In this document: one piece after another, positions 34,519-43,798 of the stretch
Layout of the letters: every line of letters begins with the position of its first letter
Numbering within the stretch: the stretch's first letter is position 1
Source: an uncultured Clostridia bacterium
GTDB lineage: Bacteria; Bacillota; Clostridia; Oscillospirales; Ruminococcaceae
DNA length: 64,000 nucleotides
Assembly (NCBI GenBank): GCA_947600065.1
Contig: CANQFZ010000002.1
Span: 1 to 64,000, forward strand
Reading direction: 5' to 3'
Made by a program: the position numbers and the translations under genes
The notes under the pieces: generated by a model
The model's database searches: none
Told to the model about the DNA's origin: nothing
The model's input: the letters and a program-made list of their open reading frames with translations, nothing else

Positions 34519-36016
34519 TACCATCCGACCTACTGCTGTTGTGGTGGACTTGGCAAATACAATTGCTGTATCTCCTGACAATTTATCCGATGAAGAAACA
34601 GAGTATTTTACAAGGCTTATGCTTGCATCAAGAACACCAACACAAGCATTGAGTATGCATGATAAACAACCCTTAACAAATCTGTTGTTTTTGGTAGTTG
34701 AAAAGGTTAATGACATACCGACTTGGTTCTACCTTAATAACCCATATGTTAGAATTCTAACTATTTCCCGCCCTGATAAAGAGGTCAGAGCATCAGTAAT
34801 AGATGCTAGAATTGATACAGTTACTGGAGCAAAGGATTTGACACCGACTGAAAGAAAAAAAGTGCAAGATGAGTTTACGGCACTTACAGATGGTATGACG
34901 CTTGTTGAATTGTTTGGTATTTTCTCGCTGTGCCATAAAAAGAAGTATACAGTATTTCAAATTCGTGAGGCAGTAAAAATGTTCCGATACGGTGAAACAG
35001 AAAGTCAGTGGGACAAGTTGGATTCTGAAAAAGTCAAGCATGCAGAGGAGTTTTTGACAAGGAGAGTAAAAGGTCAAGAGAAAGCAATTAGAAAAGTGGG
35101 TAGTGTATTGAGTCGTGCTTGCTTGGGAATGTCAGGGATACAAGGAGGATCTAACAGTCGTCCTAAAGGCGTTTTATTTTTTGCTGGACCAACAGGCACA
35201 GGAAAAACTGAGTTGGCTAAAACAATAGCTGAATTTATCTTCGGGGATGAAAGTTTTGTAACTAGATTTGACATGAGCGAATATCAGCAACCACATTCTG
35301 ATCAGAAGTTGCTTGGAGCACCTCCTGGATATATAGGTTATAGCAATGGAGGACAGTTGACAAATGCCATCAAGTCAAAACCGTTTTGTGTATTGTTGTT
35401 TGATGAAATTGATAAGGCACACCCGTCTATCCTAGATAAATTTCTTCAGATTCTTGAGGATGGTCGCATTACTGATTCCGCTGGTGAAACTATGTATTTT
35501 TCGGAGGCTATCATTATATTTACAAGCAATCTAGGTGTTGTGGGACAGGATGTCGAGACAGGGAAGCGATATCAAACTATAACGCCAGAGATGGATTATA
35601 ATACTATCCAAAAAGAGTTGCTCGCTACTATTAAAGACTATTTTAAGTATACTATTCAACGCCCAGAACTATTAAATCGAATTGGGGATAACTTTATAAT
35701 ATTTGATTTTATTAGAGAGAAAGCTGTGGAGGAGATCCTTAATCTTAAACTTAGTGCCATATCAGACAATTTGGAACACAAAAAAGGTATTAAGCTTGAG
35801 ATAAATACGCCGTTTAAGAAATATCTTCTCAATAAAGCCCAAGGAGATTTGTCGAATGGTGGTCGTGGTATTAGCAACATGGTTGAAACTTGTATTGTGA
35901 ATCCACTTGTGAAAGTGTTAATTAAGGAGAAGTGGACTATAGGAGATACCATAGTCATTGAAGATAGACCATTAGAAAACGATGAATTGTTTAAATATTC
36001 TTTGATTAGATCATGA
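34519..36016 (+). pseudogene. ClpB/ClpA-like AAA ATPase, 5' part removed by the IS
   Basis: The frame is open from inside the IS right end (a TTG at 34493) to 36016, about 500 residues. It contains one complete Clp-type AAA module: Walker A GPTGTGKTELAK, 'DMSEYQQPHSDQKLLGAPPG', Walker B 'LLFDEIDKAH', and 'PELLNRIGDNFIIFD' with a C-terminal small domain ('GGRGISNMVET'). The first 180 residues look like the end of a degenerate first AAA module and a linker. Family members start with another 300 or more residues, so the gene is truncated at the IS. A shortened protein might still be made from the TTG, but no good ribosome-binding site is seen. Confidence 0.75.
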
Positions 36017-36279
36017 GGCTTTTGATGATGATAATGATGTTTGGAAATAAAGAAAAGAGAATAATATTAAAGACACACATTATTAAGTAATGTTGAGAGG
36101 TAAATAATGCTGTTCTGATGATGTAATATTTTACTTTATATGCGAGGGATGATTGGTTGCATTAAAGTGCTTTGTCTATATGGTAATCTATTAATTATTT
36201 AAATTGTGGTACAATAAAGAAATAAAATATTTTGTCATTTTTATATAATATACAAAAATCAATTGGAAAGAGGAATAAT

Positions 36280-36630
36280 TATGGAATATATATAGAAAGA
36301 TACCGTCACAGAAGAAAAATGGGATATCCACCAAAGGAAACGAGTAGAATGGGTAAAAGCGGGTGTTACATTGTTACTTGTGTTTATGGAAGTTATGATT
36401 GTCTTGAGGTGGTGTGGATATTAAGGCACTATCGTGACTACACATTAGCTGAAACATGATAAGGACGTGCTTTTATTAAGCTATATTATAAGGTTAGTCC
36501 CACATATGTGATATGGTTTGTTTAAACATTCTGGTTCAAGAAAATGTGGAAATGTAAGCTCGACAAAATGGTTAACAGACTGCAAAATAGTGGAGTAGAA
36601 AGCACACCATATAACGACAGAAAGTTTTAA
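36280..36630 (+). pseudogene. Decayed gene of the CFIATAVYGS-type family
   Basis: The reading frame gives 'CYIVTCVYGSYDCLEVVWILRHYRDYTL', then 'GRAFIKLYYKVSP', and ends near 36630 with 'VESTPYNDRKF'. This is the familiar small domain with a conserved VYGSYD and R-x-F/Y-RD motif, of unknown function. Two adjacent stop codons occur at about 36457-36462 where a W-Y pair is expected, and another stop sits further on. The upstream stretch 36017-36279 holds no gene. Confidence 0.6.
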
Positions 36631-36647
36631 AAGAATGGAGGATAACA

Positions 36648-37026
36648 ATGATAAAAAATGATGAACTGAGAGAGTTTAGACCTGCATAACAAGTATGATA
36701 ACGAGTCAGTAATCACACTTGATGCAGTGAAAGGGGCATTTACTGACGAAGCAGAGAAAAAAGAATATTTGATGCCTTCGAAAATAAATGAAGAAAATAA
36801 AATTGCCTATATTTTAGCGATAGCTGATACGATTGAGCCTATTAAAAGTAAAGAATCTCTAACTTTAGAAAATATATCTTATGAAAAAATTGAAAACGGA
36901 TTTGTTTTGACAATGCCAAATGTTGATGATAAAGGGAAATATAAAAATCTAAGAGATTTGCCGAATTGGGTAGATGTTTACGTGAATGAGAAAGATAATA
37001 TGTTTTATATACAGAATAAAATATAA
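36648..37026 (+). pseudogene. Frameshifted small gene, unknown
   Basis: ATG 36648 has a good ribosome-binding site (TGGAGGATAA) but stops after 13 codons. The +1 frame is open from about 36675 ('LDLHNKYDNESVITLDAVKG') to 37026, and reads as a coherent ~120-residue protein ending 'NWVDVYVNEKDNMFYIQNKI'. One frameshift near 36670-36680 separates the ribosome-binding site from the body. A GTG at 36727 could start a shorter product but lacks a site. No family is recognised. Confidence 0.5.
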
Positions 37027-37076
37027 TTTGCTAATACCCTGATATATTGGTGCAGACAAAAATATATTTAGTCATT

Positions 37077-37319
37077 AAAACGTTGAAACGAGCTATTGTG
37101 TTTTTGGCACAATAGCTCGTTTTTATATTGTACTAAGTTTTAAAATGTCATAAAACCTTTTAATCAATATCATAATTTTTGAATTTAAATGTCATAAATA
37201 AATGACATAATGCCATTGACAAAAACGCAAATGTGTGTTACAATAGGTAGAAATACACTATATGTTGTGCAAGCAATAGGGATTATGTCTGAAAATAAAT
37301 AAAAATCAAACTGCTAAAA
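37077..37319 (+). repeat. Long direct repeat, right copy, with WYL-gene relic
   Basis: A diverged copy of 2990-3236: the same 14-bp-stem terminator (37087-37125), the palindrome ATGTCATAAATAAATGACAT (37189-37208), a TTGACA (37216-37221) with a TACAAT 17 bases later, and the beginning of the WYL gene, now MSENK followed by a stop. The WYL body is absent. The promoter part looks usable and points at the FRG gene. Confidence 0.85.
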
Positions 37320-37480
37320 ATGCAGAGTACATTGTTGTAATTGAGTAAATAGAGAGAAACTAATAAGCAATGTTTTAAACAAGACATATAACAAAAACTT
37401 TGCTGTTCTTATGCAAATTGAAAAATCTGAAGAATTTATAACGTCACATTTACTAAGGTGCGACGGGAAAAGAGGCAAAA

Positions 37481-38380
37481 ATGTGCAAAGTAATTACTAC
37501 TTTATCTGATTTTGTGAATGAGATACTTGATGAAAATAAAAAAGAAATCGCTGGATTAGCTAAAAGACTGAATGACGACGAACAGTTACTGTCTTATTTC
37601 AAACTGCAACTTCTTTACCGAGGACAATCAAGTACAAATTATGAATTATCTCCATCAATCGCCAGAGGTAAAAGTCATTCAAGCGATCCGGGAATGCTTG
37701 ATAAGGAAAGAAATTTAATTGAAATATTTAAAAACAAAAGACCTGATATTTTCAGAAAAGATATGTCATCAATCGAACTTTTGGCATTACTGCAACATCA
37801 TGGAGTATATACACGTTTGCTTGATGTAACAGAAAATCCGCTGGTTGCGTTATATTTTGCTTGCGGTGGGGATCAGAATGAAGACGGTGAATTTTTTATA
37901 TTTAGAAGAAAGACTTATCAAATAGATAATTCGCCAATTGAGGAAATAATTGCAAGCACTTATAAGATAATACCACCTGCATGTCAAATGGAACTAAATG
38001 ATTATTGCAAAACGGCATATAGTATGGGTTATAGAGTACTCGACAAAGATTTTAACTTCCGGTATAATTTGATTGAATTATGTTCAGAGCCAATTTTTAT
38101 TTACGCTCCCTTTCATTCAATGCGTCAGCAGATTCAAATGGGTCAGTATATACTTTTTCCAAATGCAATAGGGTATGATGAGAAATTTAAAGCAAGAGTG
38201 TTTAAGCCTATTATAAAACCTATTAAAAAAGATGATGAATGCGTAGTCAATAGATTTAGGATACCTGCATCGGCAAAAGCAAGATTAAAGTGTGATCTGC
38301 AAACATTTGGAATTAGCAGAGAAATATTATTTAGTGATAATTTAGACATAGTTTGCGAGGAAACTCAAAAAGAAATTTGA
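37481..38380 (+). CDS. FRG-domain protein
   Basis: A 299-residue protein with the FRG signature: 'LLYRGQSSTNYELSPSIAR' (about residues 44-62) and 'LLQHHGVYTRLLDVTENPLVALYFAC' (about 103-128), here split only for quotation. FRG domains are found alone or fused in many defence islands and phage-related loci; their activity is not firmly known. ATG 37481 follows AGAGGC. It stands alone, between the relic WYL promoter and a terminator. No membrane or signal segment. It may be expressed from the captured promoter at 37216-37244 and so fall under control of the WYL regulator at 3200. Confidence 0.85.
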   Translation: MCKVITTLSDFVNEILDENKKEIAGLAKRLNDDEQLLSYFKLQLLYRGQSSTNYELSPSIARGKSHSSDPGMLDKERNLIEIFKNKRPDIFRKDMSSIELLALLQHHGVYTRLLDVTENPLVALYFACGGDQNEDGEFFIFRRKTYQIDNSPIEEIIASTYKIIPPACQMELNDYCKTAYSMGYRVLDKDFNFRYNLIELCSEPIFIYAPFHSMRQQIQMGQYILFPNAIGYDEKFKARVFKPIIKPIKKDDECVVNRFRIPASAKARLKCDLQTFGISREILFSDNLDIVCEETQKEI

Positions 38381-38449
38381 GTTAGAACAGCTAAGACGTC
38401 AGAGGATAATCTCTGCGTATATAATATAAATTATTTTTGCAAAAAATAT

Positions 38450-38520
38450 AAAGGCTGACCACCAGTGATCAGCCTTTATTTTTATTCCCCGCAGGTCGCG
38501 GGCGACTCTGGTCGAGGCGA
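38450..38520 (+). repeat. att-like direct repeat, right copy (with terminator)
   Basis: Nearly identical to 4864-4935. It holds a terminator hairpin (AGGCTGACC ... TCAGCCT with T-tail, 38451-38479) and runs nine bases into the 3' end of tRNA-Pro. Confidence 0.7.
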
Positions 38521-38585
38521 CGGGATTCGAACCCACGACCTCTGCGTCCCGAACGCAGCGCTCTACCAAGCTGAGCCACGCCTCG
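38512..38585 (-). tRNA. tRNA-Pro (anticodon CGG)
   Basis: On the minus strand a full cloverleaf can be drawn: acceptor stem CGAGGCG / CGCCTCG with discriminator A, D-arm with GCTCAGCTTGGTAGAGC, anticodon stem CTGCG / CGCAG with loop TTCGGGA, and T-arm with GGTTCGAATCC. The anticodon is CGG (proline). CCA is not encoded. Its 3' end is shared with the att-like repeats and it is the likely integration site of the island. Confidence 0.95.
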
Positions 38586-38821
38586 ATAATCAACTTATTT
38601 ATTATAGCACGCTTTTTAAAAAAAATCAAGTAGTTTTTATTAAAAAATTTTAAAATTGAAAAGTTATTCAACACACGAGAAATTTATCTTATTTTCAGAT
38701 AAGATCATTAAAAAAATTTGAAAACCGAAAAAATATTTTCTGGTATTTTATGGTGAATTATGTTATAATTATGGAAATAGTTGGTAAATCATCAGCTATA
38801 TAAATAATTTTGGAGGTAAAT

Positions 38822-39019
38822 ATGTTTACAATTATTGAATCGGAAACTACAATTGATGGAAGGTTAATAAAAACATACGGCATTAAAGGAGCAACTGTTG
38901 AAATTAACGATATTTCAACTTACAAAAGCGAAGTTGAAAAATTCGTAGATTTGCTTAACAAACAAAATGCTTCTGAAATTCATGCATATGATCTGATAAA
39001 TGACTTTATTGAACGGTAA
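38822..39019 (+). CDS. DUF6514-type small protein
   Basis: A 65-residue protein beginning MFTIIESETTIDGRLIKTYG; ATG 38822 follows GGAGGT by five bases. The pattern of a short beta-rich start, 'YGIKG' and a helical end with 'IHAYDLINDFIER' fits the DUF6514 family common in Clostridia, whose function is unknown. TATAAT at 38764-38769 could serve as its -10 element. It is outside the island, on the other side of tRNA-Pro. Confidence 0.6.
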   Translation: MFTIIESETTIDGRLIKTYGIKGATVEINDISTYKSEVEKFVDLLNKQNASEIHAYDLINDFIER

Positions 39020-39232
39020 TTTTTTTAAAGTGATTTGCTGTCAAAAGTACCTTTGTGTTATTTGACAGATTAGCTAAATTATAATTTAGTTTATTGTGCA
39101 AAATCACGTGATATAAATTTGCACTGTACATTTGCGTTCTGTTGACTTATAATAAATATAGAAGGAGTTGAAAATTGTACTTTACTTTTTTGGCGAAATA
39201 TAGTATATTTAAATCAGAAAGGACGCAAAGAT

Positions 39233-40897
39233 ATGAAAACTGTTGTAATTAAGGGAAAAGAATATGACATTGAGAAAACAAATGAATTGACTTTGTGGGA
39301 GTGTGATGACTCTGATTTGGTCGAAATAGGCAGGCTTGTAAACCTAAGAGAACTGGAGTTGTTTTTTAGCGAAGATATAAGAGATCTATCTCCGCTTGCA
39401 AACCTTACTAAATTAGAAGTGCTGAGTATAATGCAAGGTAATTTCAGTGACATCTCACCGCTTGCCGGTCTTACTAATTTAACAAGTTTGAGTTTTGAAA
39501 AAAGTTCAGTAAGCGACCTCTCTCCTCTTGCAAACCTTACCAAGATAGAAGCGCTGAGTTTACCGCATGGTAATATCAGCGATATCACGCCTCTTGCCCG
39601 TCTTGCTAATCTAAAATATTTGAACTTGGAAATAAATCAAATCAGCGATATATCCGCGCTAGAAAACCTCAAAAGTCTTGAAAAGCTGGATCTATCAGAA
39701 AACAAATTAAGTGATATAACCGCCCTTGCAGGTTTGGTCAAATTAAATCAGCTAAATTTGTATTACAATAAAATCAGCGACATCACGCCGCTTGCCCGTC
39801 TTACTGAGTTAACAAATTTGAATTTGGACAGAAATGCGGTAAGCGATATCTCCGCGCTTTCAAATCTTAACTCTTTGAATGCTTTAACTCTTGGAAGAAA
39901 TAATATCAGCGACATTTCTCCGCTATCAGATCTTACAGCATTATCTGTTTTGCATTTGGAAATCAATCAAATTAACGATATATCACCGCTTGAAAGCCTC
40001 ACAGATCTTAAAAATCTAAATGTTGATAAGAACAATTTAAGCGATATATCCCCGATTTCAAATCTTTACAATTTGCAATATTTGAGTTTGAGCGGAAATA
40101 AAATCAGCGACTTATCGCCGATTGAAAGCATTACAAGTCTGAATATGCTGTACTTGTCGGGAAATAAACTAAGCGACATTTCGCCGCTCTCAAATCTTAC
40201 AGTATTATCTTTTTTGGAATTAGAAAACAATCAAATAAGCGATATATCACCGCTTGAAAGCCTCACAGGTCTTAAAACTCTAAATGTTGATATTAACAAT
40301 TTAAGCGATATATCCCCGATTTCAAGTCTTTACAATTTGCAGTATTTGAATTTGAGCGGAAATAAAATCAGTGACTTATCTCCGATTGAGGATCTAATAA
40401 ATCTTAAATTTTTGGTATTTGAAAAAAATAATATAAGCGACTTGTCACCGCTTTCGAGGCTTGCCCATTTACGAGATTTGAGATTGAGTGACAATAAAAT
40501 CAGCGACTTATCGCCGCTTGAAAGTCTCAAAAGTCTTAAATGTCTGATTGTTGACAAGAACAATTTAAGTGATATATCACCACTTTCAAGAATTTCAAGT
40601 TTGCGGTATTTGAGCTTGTGCGAAAATAATATAAGTGACTTATCGCCGCTTGAAAGCCTTATAAACCTTGAATACCTGGAAGCTGATAAAAATAATATAA
40701 GCGATTTGTCTCCGCTTTCAAATCTCGGAAATCTGAGAAGTTTAACTTTGCACTTAAACCATTCCTGCGATCTTACTCCTCTCAGAAGTTTGAAACAACT
40801 GACATATCTGCTGGTCAATAAAAATCAAATCGGCGATACCGCTTCTCTGAATGACCTTGAAAATCTTAGCATATTTATAAAAGAGCCTGATAAATAA
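39233..40897 (+). CDS. Leucine-rich-repeat protein, internalin-like repeats, cytoplasmic
   Basis: A 554-residue protein consisting of about 22 tandem 22-residue leucine-rich repeats of the type 'LxxLxxLxLxxNxISDLSPL' from about residue 35 to 540. There is no signal peptide, no sortase motif and no membrane segment, unlike surface internalins, so the protein seems cytosolic. The first 30 residues (KTVVIKGKEYDIEKTNELTL) form a short cap. LRR arrays bind proteins; the partner is unknown. ATG 39233 follows AGAAAGGA. DNA identity between repeats is high in places (for example 39996-40100 and 40254-40360), which suggests recent internal duplication. Confidence 0.85.
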   Translation: MKTVVIKGKEYDIEKTNELTLWECDDSDLVEIGRLVNLRELELFFSEDIRDLSPLANLTKLEVLSIMQGNFSDISPLAGLTNLTSLSFEKSSVSDLSPLANLTKIEALSLPHGNISDITPLARLANLKYLNLEINQISDISALENLKSLEKLDLSENKLSDITALAGLVKLNQLNLYYNKISDITPLARLTELTNLNLDRNAVSDISALSNLNSLNALTLGRNNISDISPLSDLTALSVLHLEINQINDISPLESLTDLKNLNVDKNNLSDISPISNLYNLQYLSLSGNKISDLSPIESITSLNMLYLSGNKLSDISPLSNLTVLSFLELENNQISDISPLESLTGLKTLNVDINNLSDISPISSLYNLQYLNLSGNKISDLSPIEDLINLKFLVFEKNNISDLSPLSRLAHLRDLRLSDNKISDLSPLESLKSLKCLIVDKNNLSDISPLSRISSLRYLSLCENNISDLSPLESLINLEYLEADKNNISDLSPLSNLGNLRSLTLHLNHSCDLTPLRSLKQLTYLLVNKNQIGDTASLNDLENLSIFIKEPDK

Positions 40898-41029
40898 AGG
40901 TCAGTTCATTGACAATTAAATAATCAGCACTCAATTTGGTTCGGTTGACGTGCTGATGCAATTGATATAACAGCAGAGGTTGTTCTGTTGGCTGAACAAC
41001 TTACCTGCTTTTGGAGAAAGGATATATAA

Positions 41030-41956
41030 ATGAACGGTATATGTAAAGATTTAGTAAATAACCCGGAGCAAATCAAACGTCAGAAGATCCGCTTTCTGGG
41101 CGGGCGCGACCATTTGTACGAAGCGGACAGCTTGGAGATCTGCAAGGCGCTTACGGAGTGTGAGTTAAAGCAAGATGACCTGCTTGAAAAGGCGGGCGTT
41201 CAAAAGGGAAAGCTTATCGCGTTTTACAAACTCATCAAAACAGGGAGCGAGGACACACAGAGAAATATGTTTGACGGTTTCAGAGAATGCGGAACGACCG
41301 AAAGCTTTGTTAAAAGCCTGGGCATAGCGCTCAAGGAAGATGAAAATGCATTTATACATGACGTTGACGAAGAAACGGACGAGGATTTTCGAGTACTTAT
41401 AAACGCCGTAATGCGCACAAAAGAATACTCGAACGACATAGTAAAGGCAGTGTATCACGACGTTATCACCATCTGCAACCGGCTTGCAAAAAGCCGCTAC
41501 TTTCACTGCCTTGACGATGGTCAGTACGCAGATTTGTTCTATGTAGAACTTATCGACGGCATACGCTGTCAGATCGGTGCAAATGTAAATTCCGACACTG
41601 CAGACGCATTAAATCAAATTCTTGATGAAATGCAGGATATGGTGATGTCGTTCGATATACCTAATGTCTGCGACAGGTGGATAAACGCAAACCCGAAAAT
41701 CAAGTTCTACGACTGTGTGTTTGACATTCGCCGTGAAGCACCCGAGCAGTACGAGATGATAGCAAACAGCACCGGTTTTGTACATTTTCGTTTTATCCCG
41801 ACGCCAGAGGAAATCAGCGCTGAAGCAAAGTACAAGGAGGAGATGTCTAAGTTAAGACAGCAAAACGGCGAAACGGAAGATGAACAGTATCAGCGGGAGG
41901 TTATCACCGCTGTAAATAACATTTTTAAACAGGATCTGGATTTTGAGGAGGATTAA
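41030..41956 (+). CDS. Unknown 308-residue protein
   Basis: A soluble protein, start ATG 41030 after GAGAAAGGA. No motif that I can name. The middle is 'YFHCLDDGQYADLFYVELIDGIRCQIGA' and the C-terminal part is charged ('SKLRQQNGETEDEQYQREV'). It has no membrane segments. It is followed after 21 bases by a possible 20-residue ORF and then a terminator. Conserved hypothetical status is likely but unproven from sequence alone. Confidence 0.7.
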   Translation: MNGICKDLVNNPEQIKRQKIRFLGGRDHLYEADSLEICKALTECELKQDDLLEKAGVQKGKLIAFYKLIKTGSEDTQRNMFDGFRECGTTESFVKSLGIALKEDENAFIHDVDEETDEDFRVLINAVMRTKEYSNDIVKAVYHDVITICNRLAKSRYFHCLDDGQYADLFYVELIDGIRCQIGANVNSDTADALNQILDEMQDMVMSFDIPNVCDRWINANPKIKFYDCVFDIRREAPEQYEMIANSTGFVHFRFIPTPEEISAEAKYKEEMSKLRQQNGETEDEQYQREVITAVNNIFKQDLDFEED

Positions 41957-41977
41957 GAATAGGAGGAAGGAATTGCC

Positions 41978-42040
41978 TTGGAGGAATTTCGTAAAAAATT
42001 TGGTATAAAAGAGAGCGAGGATATAGATACCTCAATCTAG
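41978..42040 (+). CDS. Possible 20-residue ORF
   Basis: A TTG codon lies seven bases after a strong ribosome-binding site (AGGAGGAAGG, 41961-41970) and opens a 20-codon frame, MEEFRKKFGIKESEDIDTSI. The only support is the ribosome-binding site and its place between a gene and a terminator. It may be the remnant of a longer gene. Confidence 0.35.
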   Translation: MEEFRKKFGIKESEDIDTSI

Positions 42041-42068
42041 CCTCTAGCCTCTAAAAAACCGGCTTCTA

Positions 42069-42098
42069 GAAGGGGAGTTTTCTCCCCTTTATTTTTTT
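42069..42098 (+). terminator. Terminator
   Basis: Stem AAGGGGAG / CTCCCCTT with T-rich tail. Confidence 0.9.
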
Positions 42099-42259
42099 GC
42101 AACCTTTTCTGAATAAATTCGGTTTTAATTATGGATAAAGAAAAGCGGCAGATTGTTGAAAATTATATATTTCTCCGATATAATTTTATTACAAGTCGAA
42201 ATCGCTTGATGTCGAATTATTACAAAATAATTACAAATTCTTAATTATGAAAAAAGCTC

Positions 42260-42288
42260 TTGACAAGATTTGCTAAAAGTGATATATT
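42260..42288 (+). promoter_or_regulatory. Promoter of the acylation operon
   Basis: TTGACA (42260-42265) and TATATT (42283-42288), 17-base spacer, 71 bases before the MBOAT start. Confidence 0.75.
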
Positions 42289-42359
42289 TATAGTGTGCAA
42301 AAAATGTATTTGTTTTGCAATTATTTCCCGCTTATATGGGTTTATATATAGAGGTATAA

Positions 42360-43763
42360 ATGATTTTTTCAAGCCTTATTTTCTTATATCTTTTTTTGCC
42401 TATATGCCTTGTCGCATATCTGGTCGCAAGACCTATTAAAGTAAAAAACGCAGTGCTTATTATCCTTTCACTTGCATTCTATGCATGGGGAGAGCCTACG
42501 CGTATAATTTACTTGTTGCTTTCGGCTGTCGTAAATTATTTCGTTGGCGTAGGAATAGGATTTTTTAAGAAAGAAAAACATCAAAAGTTGTGCCTTATTG
42601 GCGGCTTGATATTCAATATCGGAATGATCGGCGTTTTCAAGTACAGCGGCTTTATAATGAGAAATATAAACGCTATCTTTTCCGCTGATCTTCCCGTACC
42701 CGATATCGTCGTAATGGCAGGAATCAGCTTTTATACCTTCCAGGTTATTTCGTATATTGTCGATTGCTATTGGGGAAAGGTTCAGCCTCAGAAGAATTTC
42801 TTCAAGCTGCTTTTGTATGTTTGCCTGTTCCCGCAGCTTATCGCCGGTCCTATCGTTCGTTATGAAACAATTGCCGCTGAAATAGACAACAGAAAAACAA
42901 CTCTTAACGATTTGAGCCAAGGTCTTACAAGATTTGTTGTCGGTCTTGCGAAAAAAGTTATACTTGCCGACCAGCTTTACAGGATAGTCGAGGACTTTCT
43001 CGGCGGAAGCGTGAATTCGCTGACAGTCGCGGGCTCGTGGTACGGCGTTATTCTCTATTCGCTTTACATTTATTTTGACTTTTCGGGATACTCGGACATA
43101 GCTATCGGATTGGGCAGGATATTCGGCTTTCATTTCAACGAAAACTTCGACCACCCTTATTTGTGCAAGGACATAACCGAGTTCTGGCAGCGCTGGCATA
43201 TTTCCCTCGGTTCATTCTTTAGAGATTATCTTCTGCCTATCACTTTCTTCGGGAAAAGAAACAAATATCTAAGCCTTTTCCTTGTCTGGCTTTGTACGGG
43301 AATTTGGCACGGCGCAAACTGGAATTATATAATCTGGGGACTTTACTACGGAATGTTCATTCTTCTTGAAACATTTATCGGCAAGAAGAGAATGAACAAG
43401 ATACCGATTGTTATACGGCATATTTACAGCAAGCTCGTTATAATCATAGGCTTCGGCATATTCTATTTCGAGGACATCGGAAAGCTCGGAACATTCCTCA
43501 AAAACCTCACTCCGTTCAATCCGAACGGCTGGGTGGGCTTTTTCGAGCAGGCGTCGCTCACTTCAAATCTGTTCCTTATCATTGCGGCAATTATCTGCAC
43601 ATTCCCGCTTATGAAAGCATTCGGAAAGCTGGCGGAGAAGAACGATACCGCAAGGGCTGTTATTTCCGTGAGCGGAACGCTTGTTTGTATGTGCCTGCTT
43701 GCATTCAGCAGTATATTGCTTGTTGATTCAACAACAAACGCGTTTTTGTACTGGAGATTTTAA
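42360..43763 (+). CDS. MBOAT O-acyltransferase (AlgI/DltB-like)
   Basis: A 467-residue polytopic membrane protein of the MBOAT family. Landmarks are 'FSSLIFLYLFLPICLVAYL' at the start, 'YFDFSGYSDIAIGLGRIFG' near residue 240, 'FWQRWHISLGSFFRDYL' near 280, and 'WHGANWNYIIWGLYYG' with the catalytic histidine near 319. Such proteins move acyl groups across the membrane onto polysaccharides, as AlgI does for alginate and DltB for teichoic acid. It heads an operon with DHHW-type proteins, an FkbH-like enzyme and an acyl carrier protein, so the substrate is probably an extracellular polymer and the donor may come from the carrier protein. Confidence 0.9.
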   Translation: MIFSSLIFLYLFLPICLVAYLVARPIKVKNAVLIILSLAFYAWGEPTRIIYLLLSAVVNYFVGVGIGFFKKEKHQKLCLIGGLIFNIGMIGVFKYSGFIMRNINAIFSADLPVPDIVVMAGISFYTFQVISYIVDCYWGKVQPQKNFFKLLLYVCLFPQLIAGPIVRYETIAAEIDNRKTTLNDLSQGLTRFVVGLAKKVILADQLYRIVEDFLGGSVNSLTVAGSWYGVILYSLYIYFDFSGYSDIAIGLGRIFGFHFNENFDHPYLCKDITEFWQRWHISLGSFFRDYLLPITFFGKRNKYLSLFLVWLCTGIWHGANWNYIIWGLYYGMFILLETFIGKKRMNKIPIVIRHIYSKLVIIIGFGIFYFEDIGKLGTFLKNLTPFNPNGWVGFFEQASLTSNLFLIIAAIICTFPLMKAFGKLAEKNDTARAVISVSGTLVCMCLLAFSSILLVDSTTNAFLYWRF

Positions 43764-43798
43764 CTGCGCGTAAGTGATAAAAAATATCGGAGGGTAAT

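Noticed and set aside
39400..40800. Regularly spaced short repeats that could suggest a CRISPR array
   Set aside because: The period is 66 bp and in frame with 22-residue leucine-rich repeats; no spacer-like variable segments and no cas genes.
42468..43199. A 243-codon minus-strand frame within the MBOAT gene
   Set aside because: The plus strand shows a complete MBOAT protein with its conserved histidine; the minus frame matches nothing and has no ribosome-binding site.
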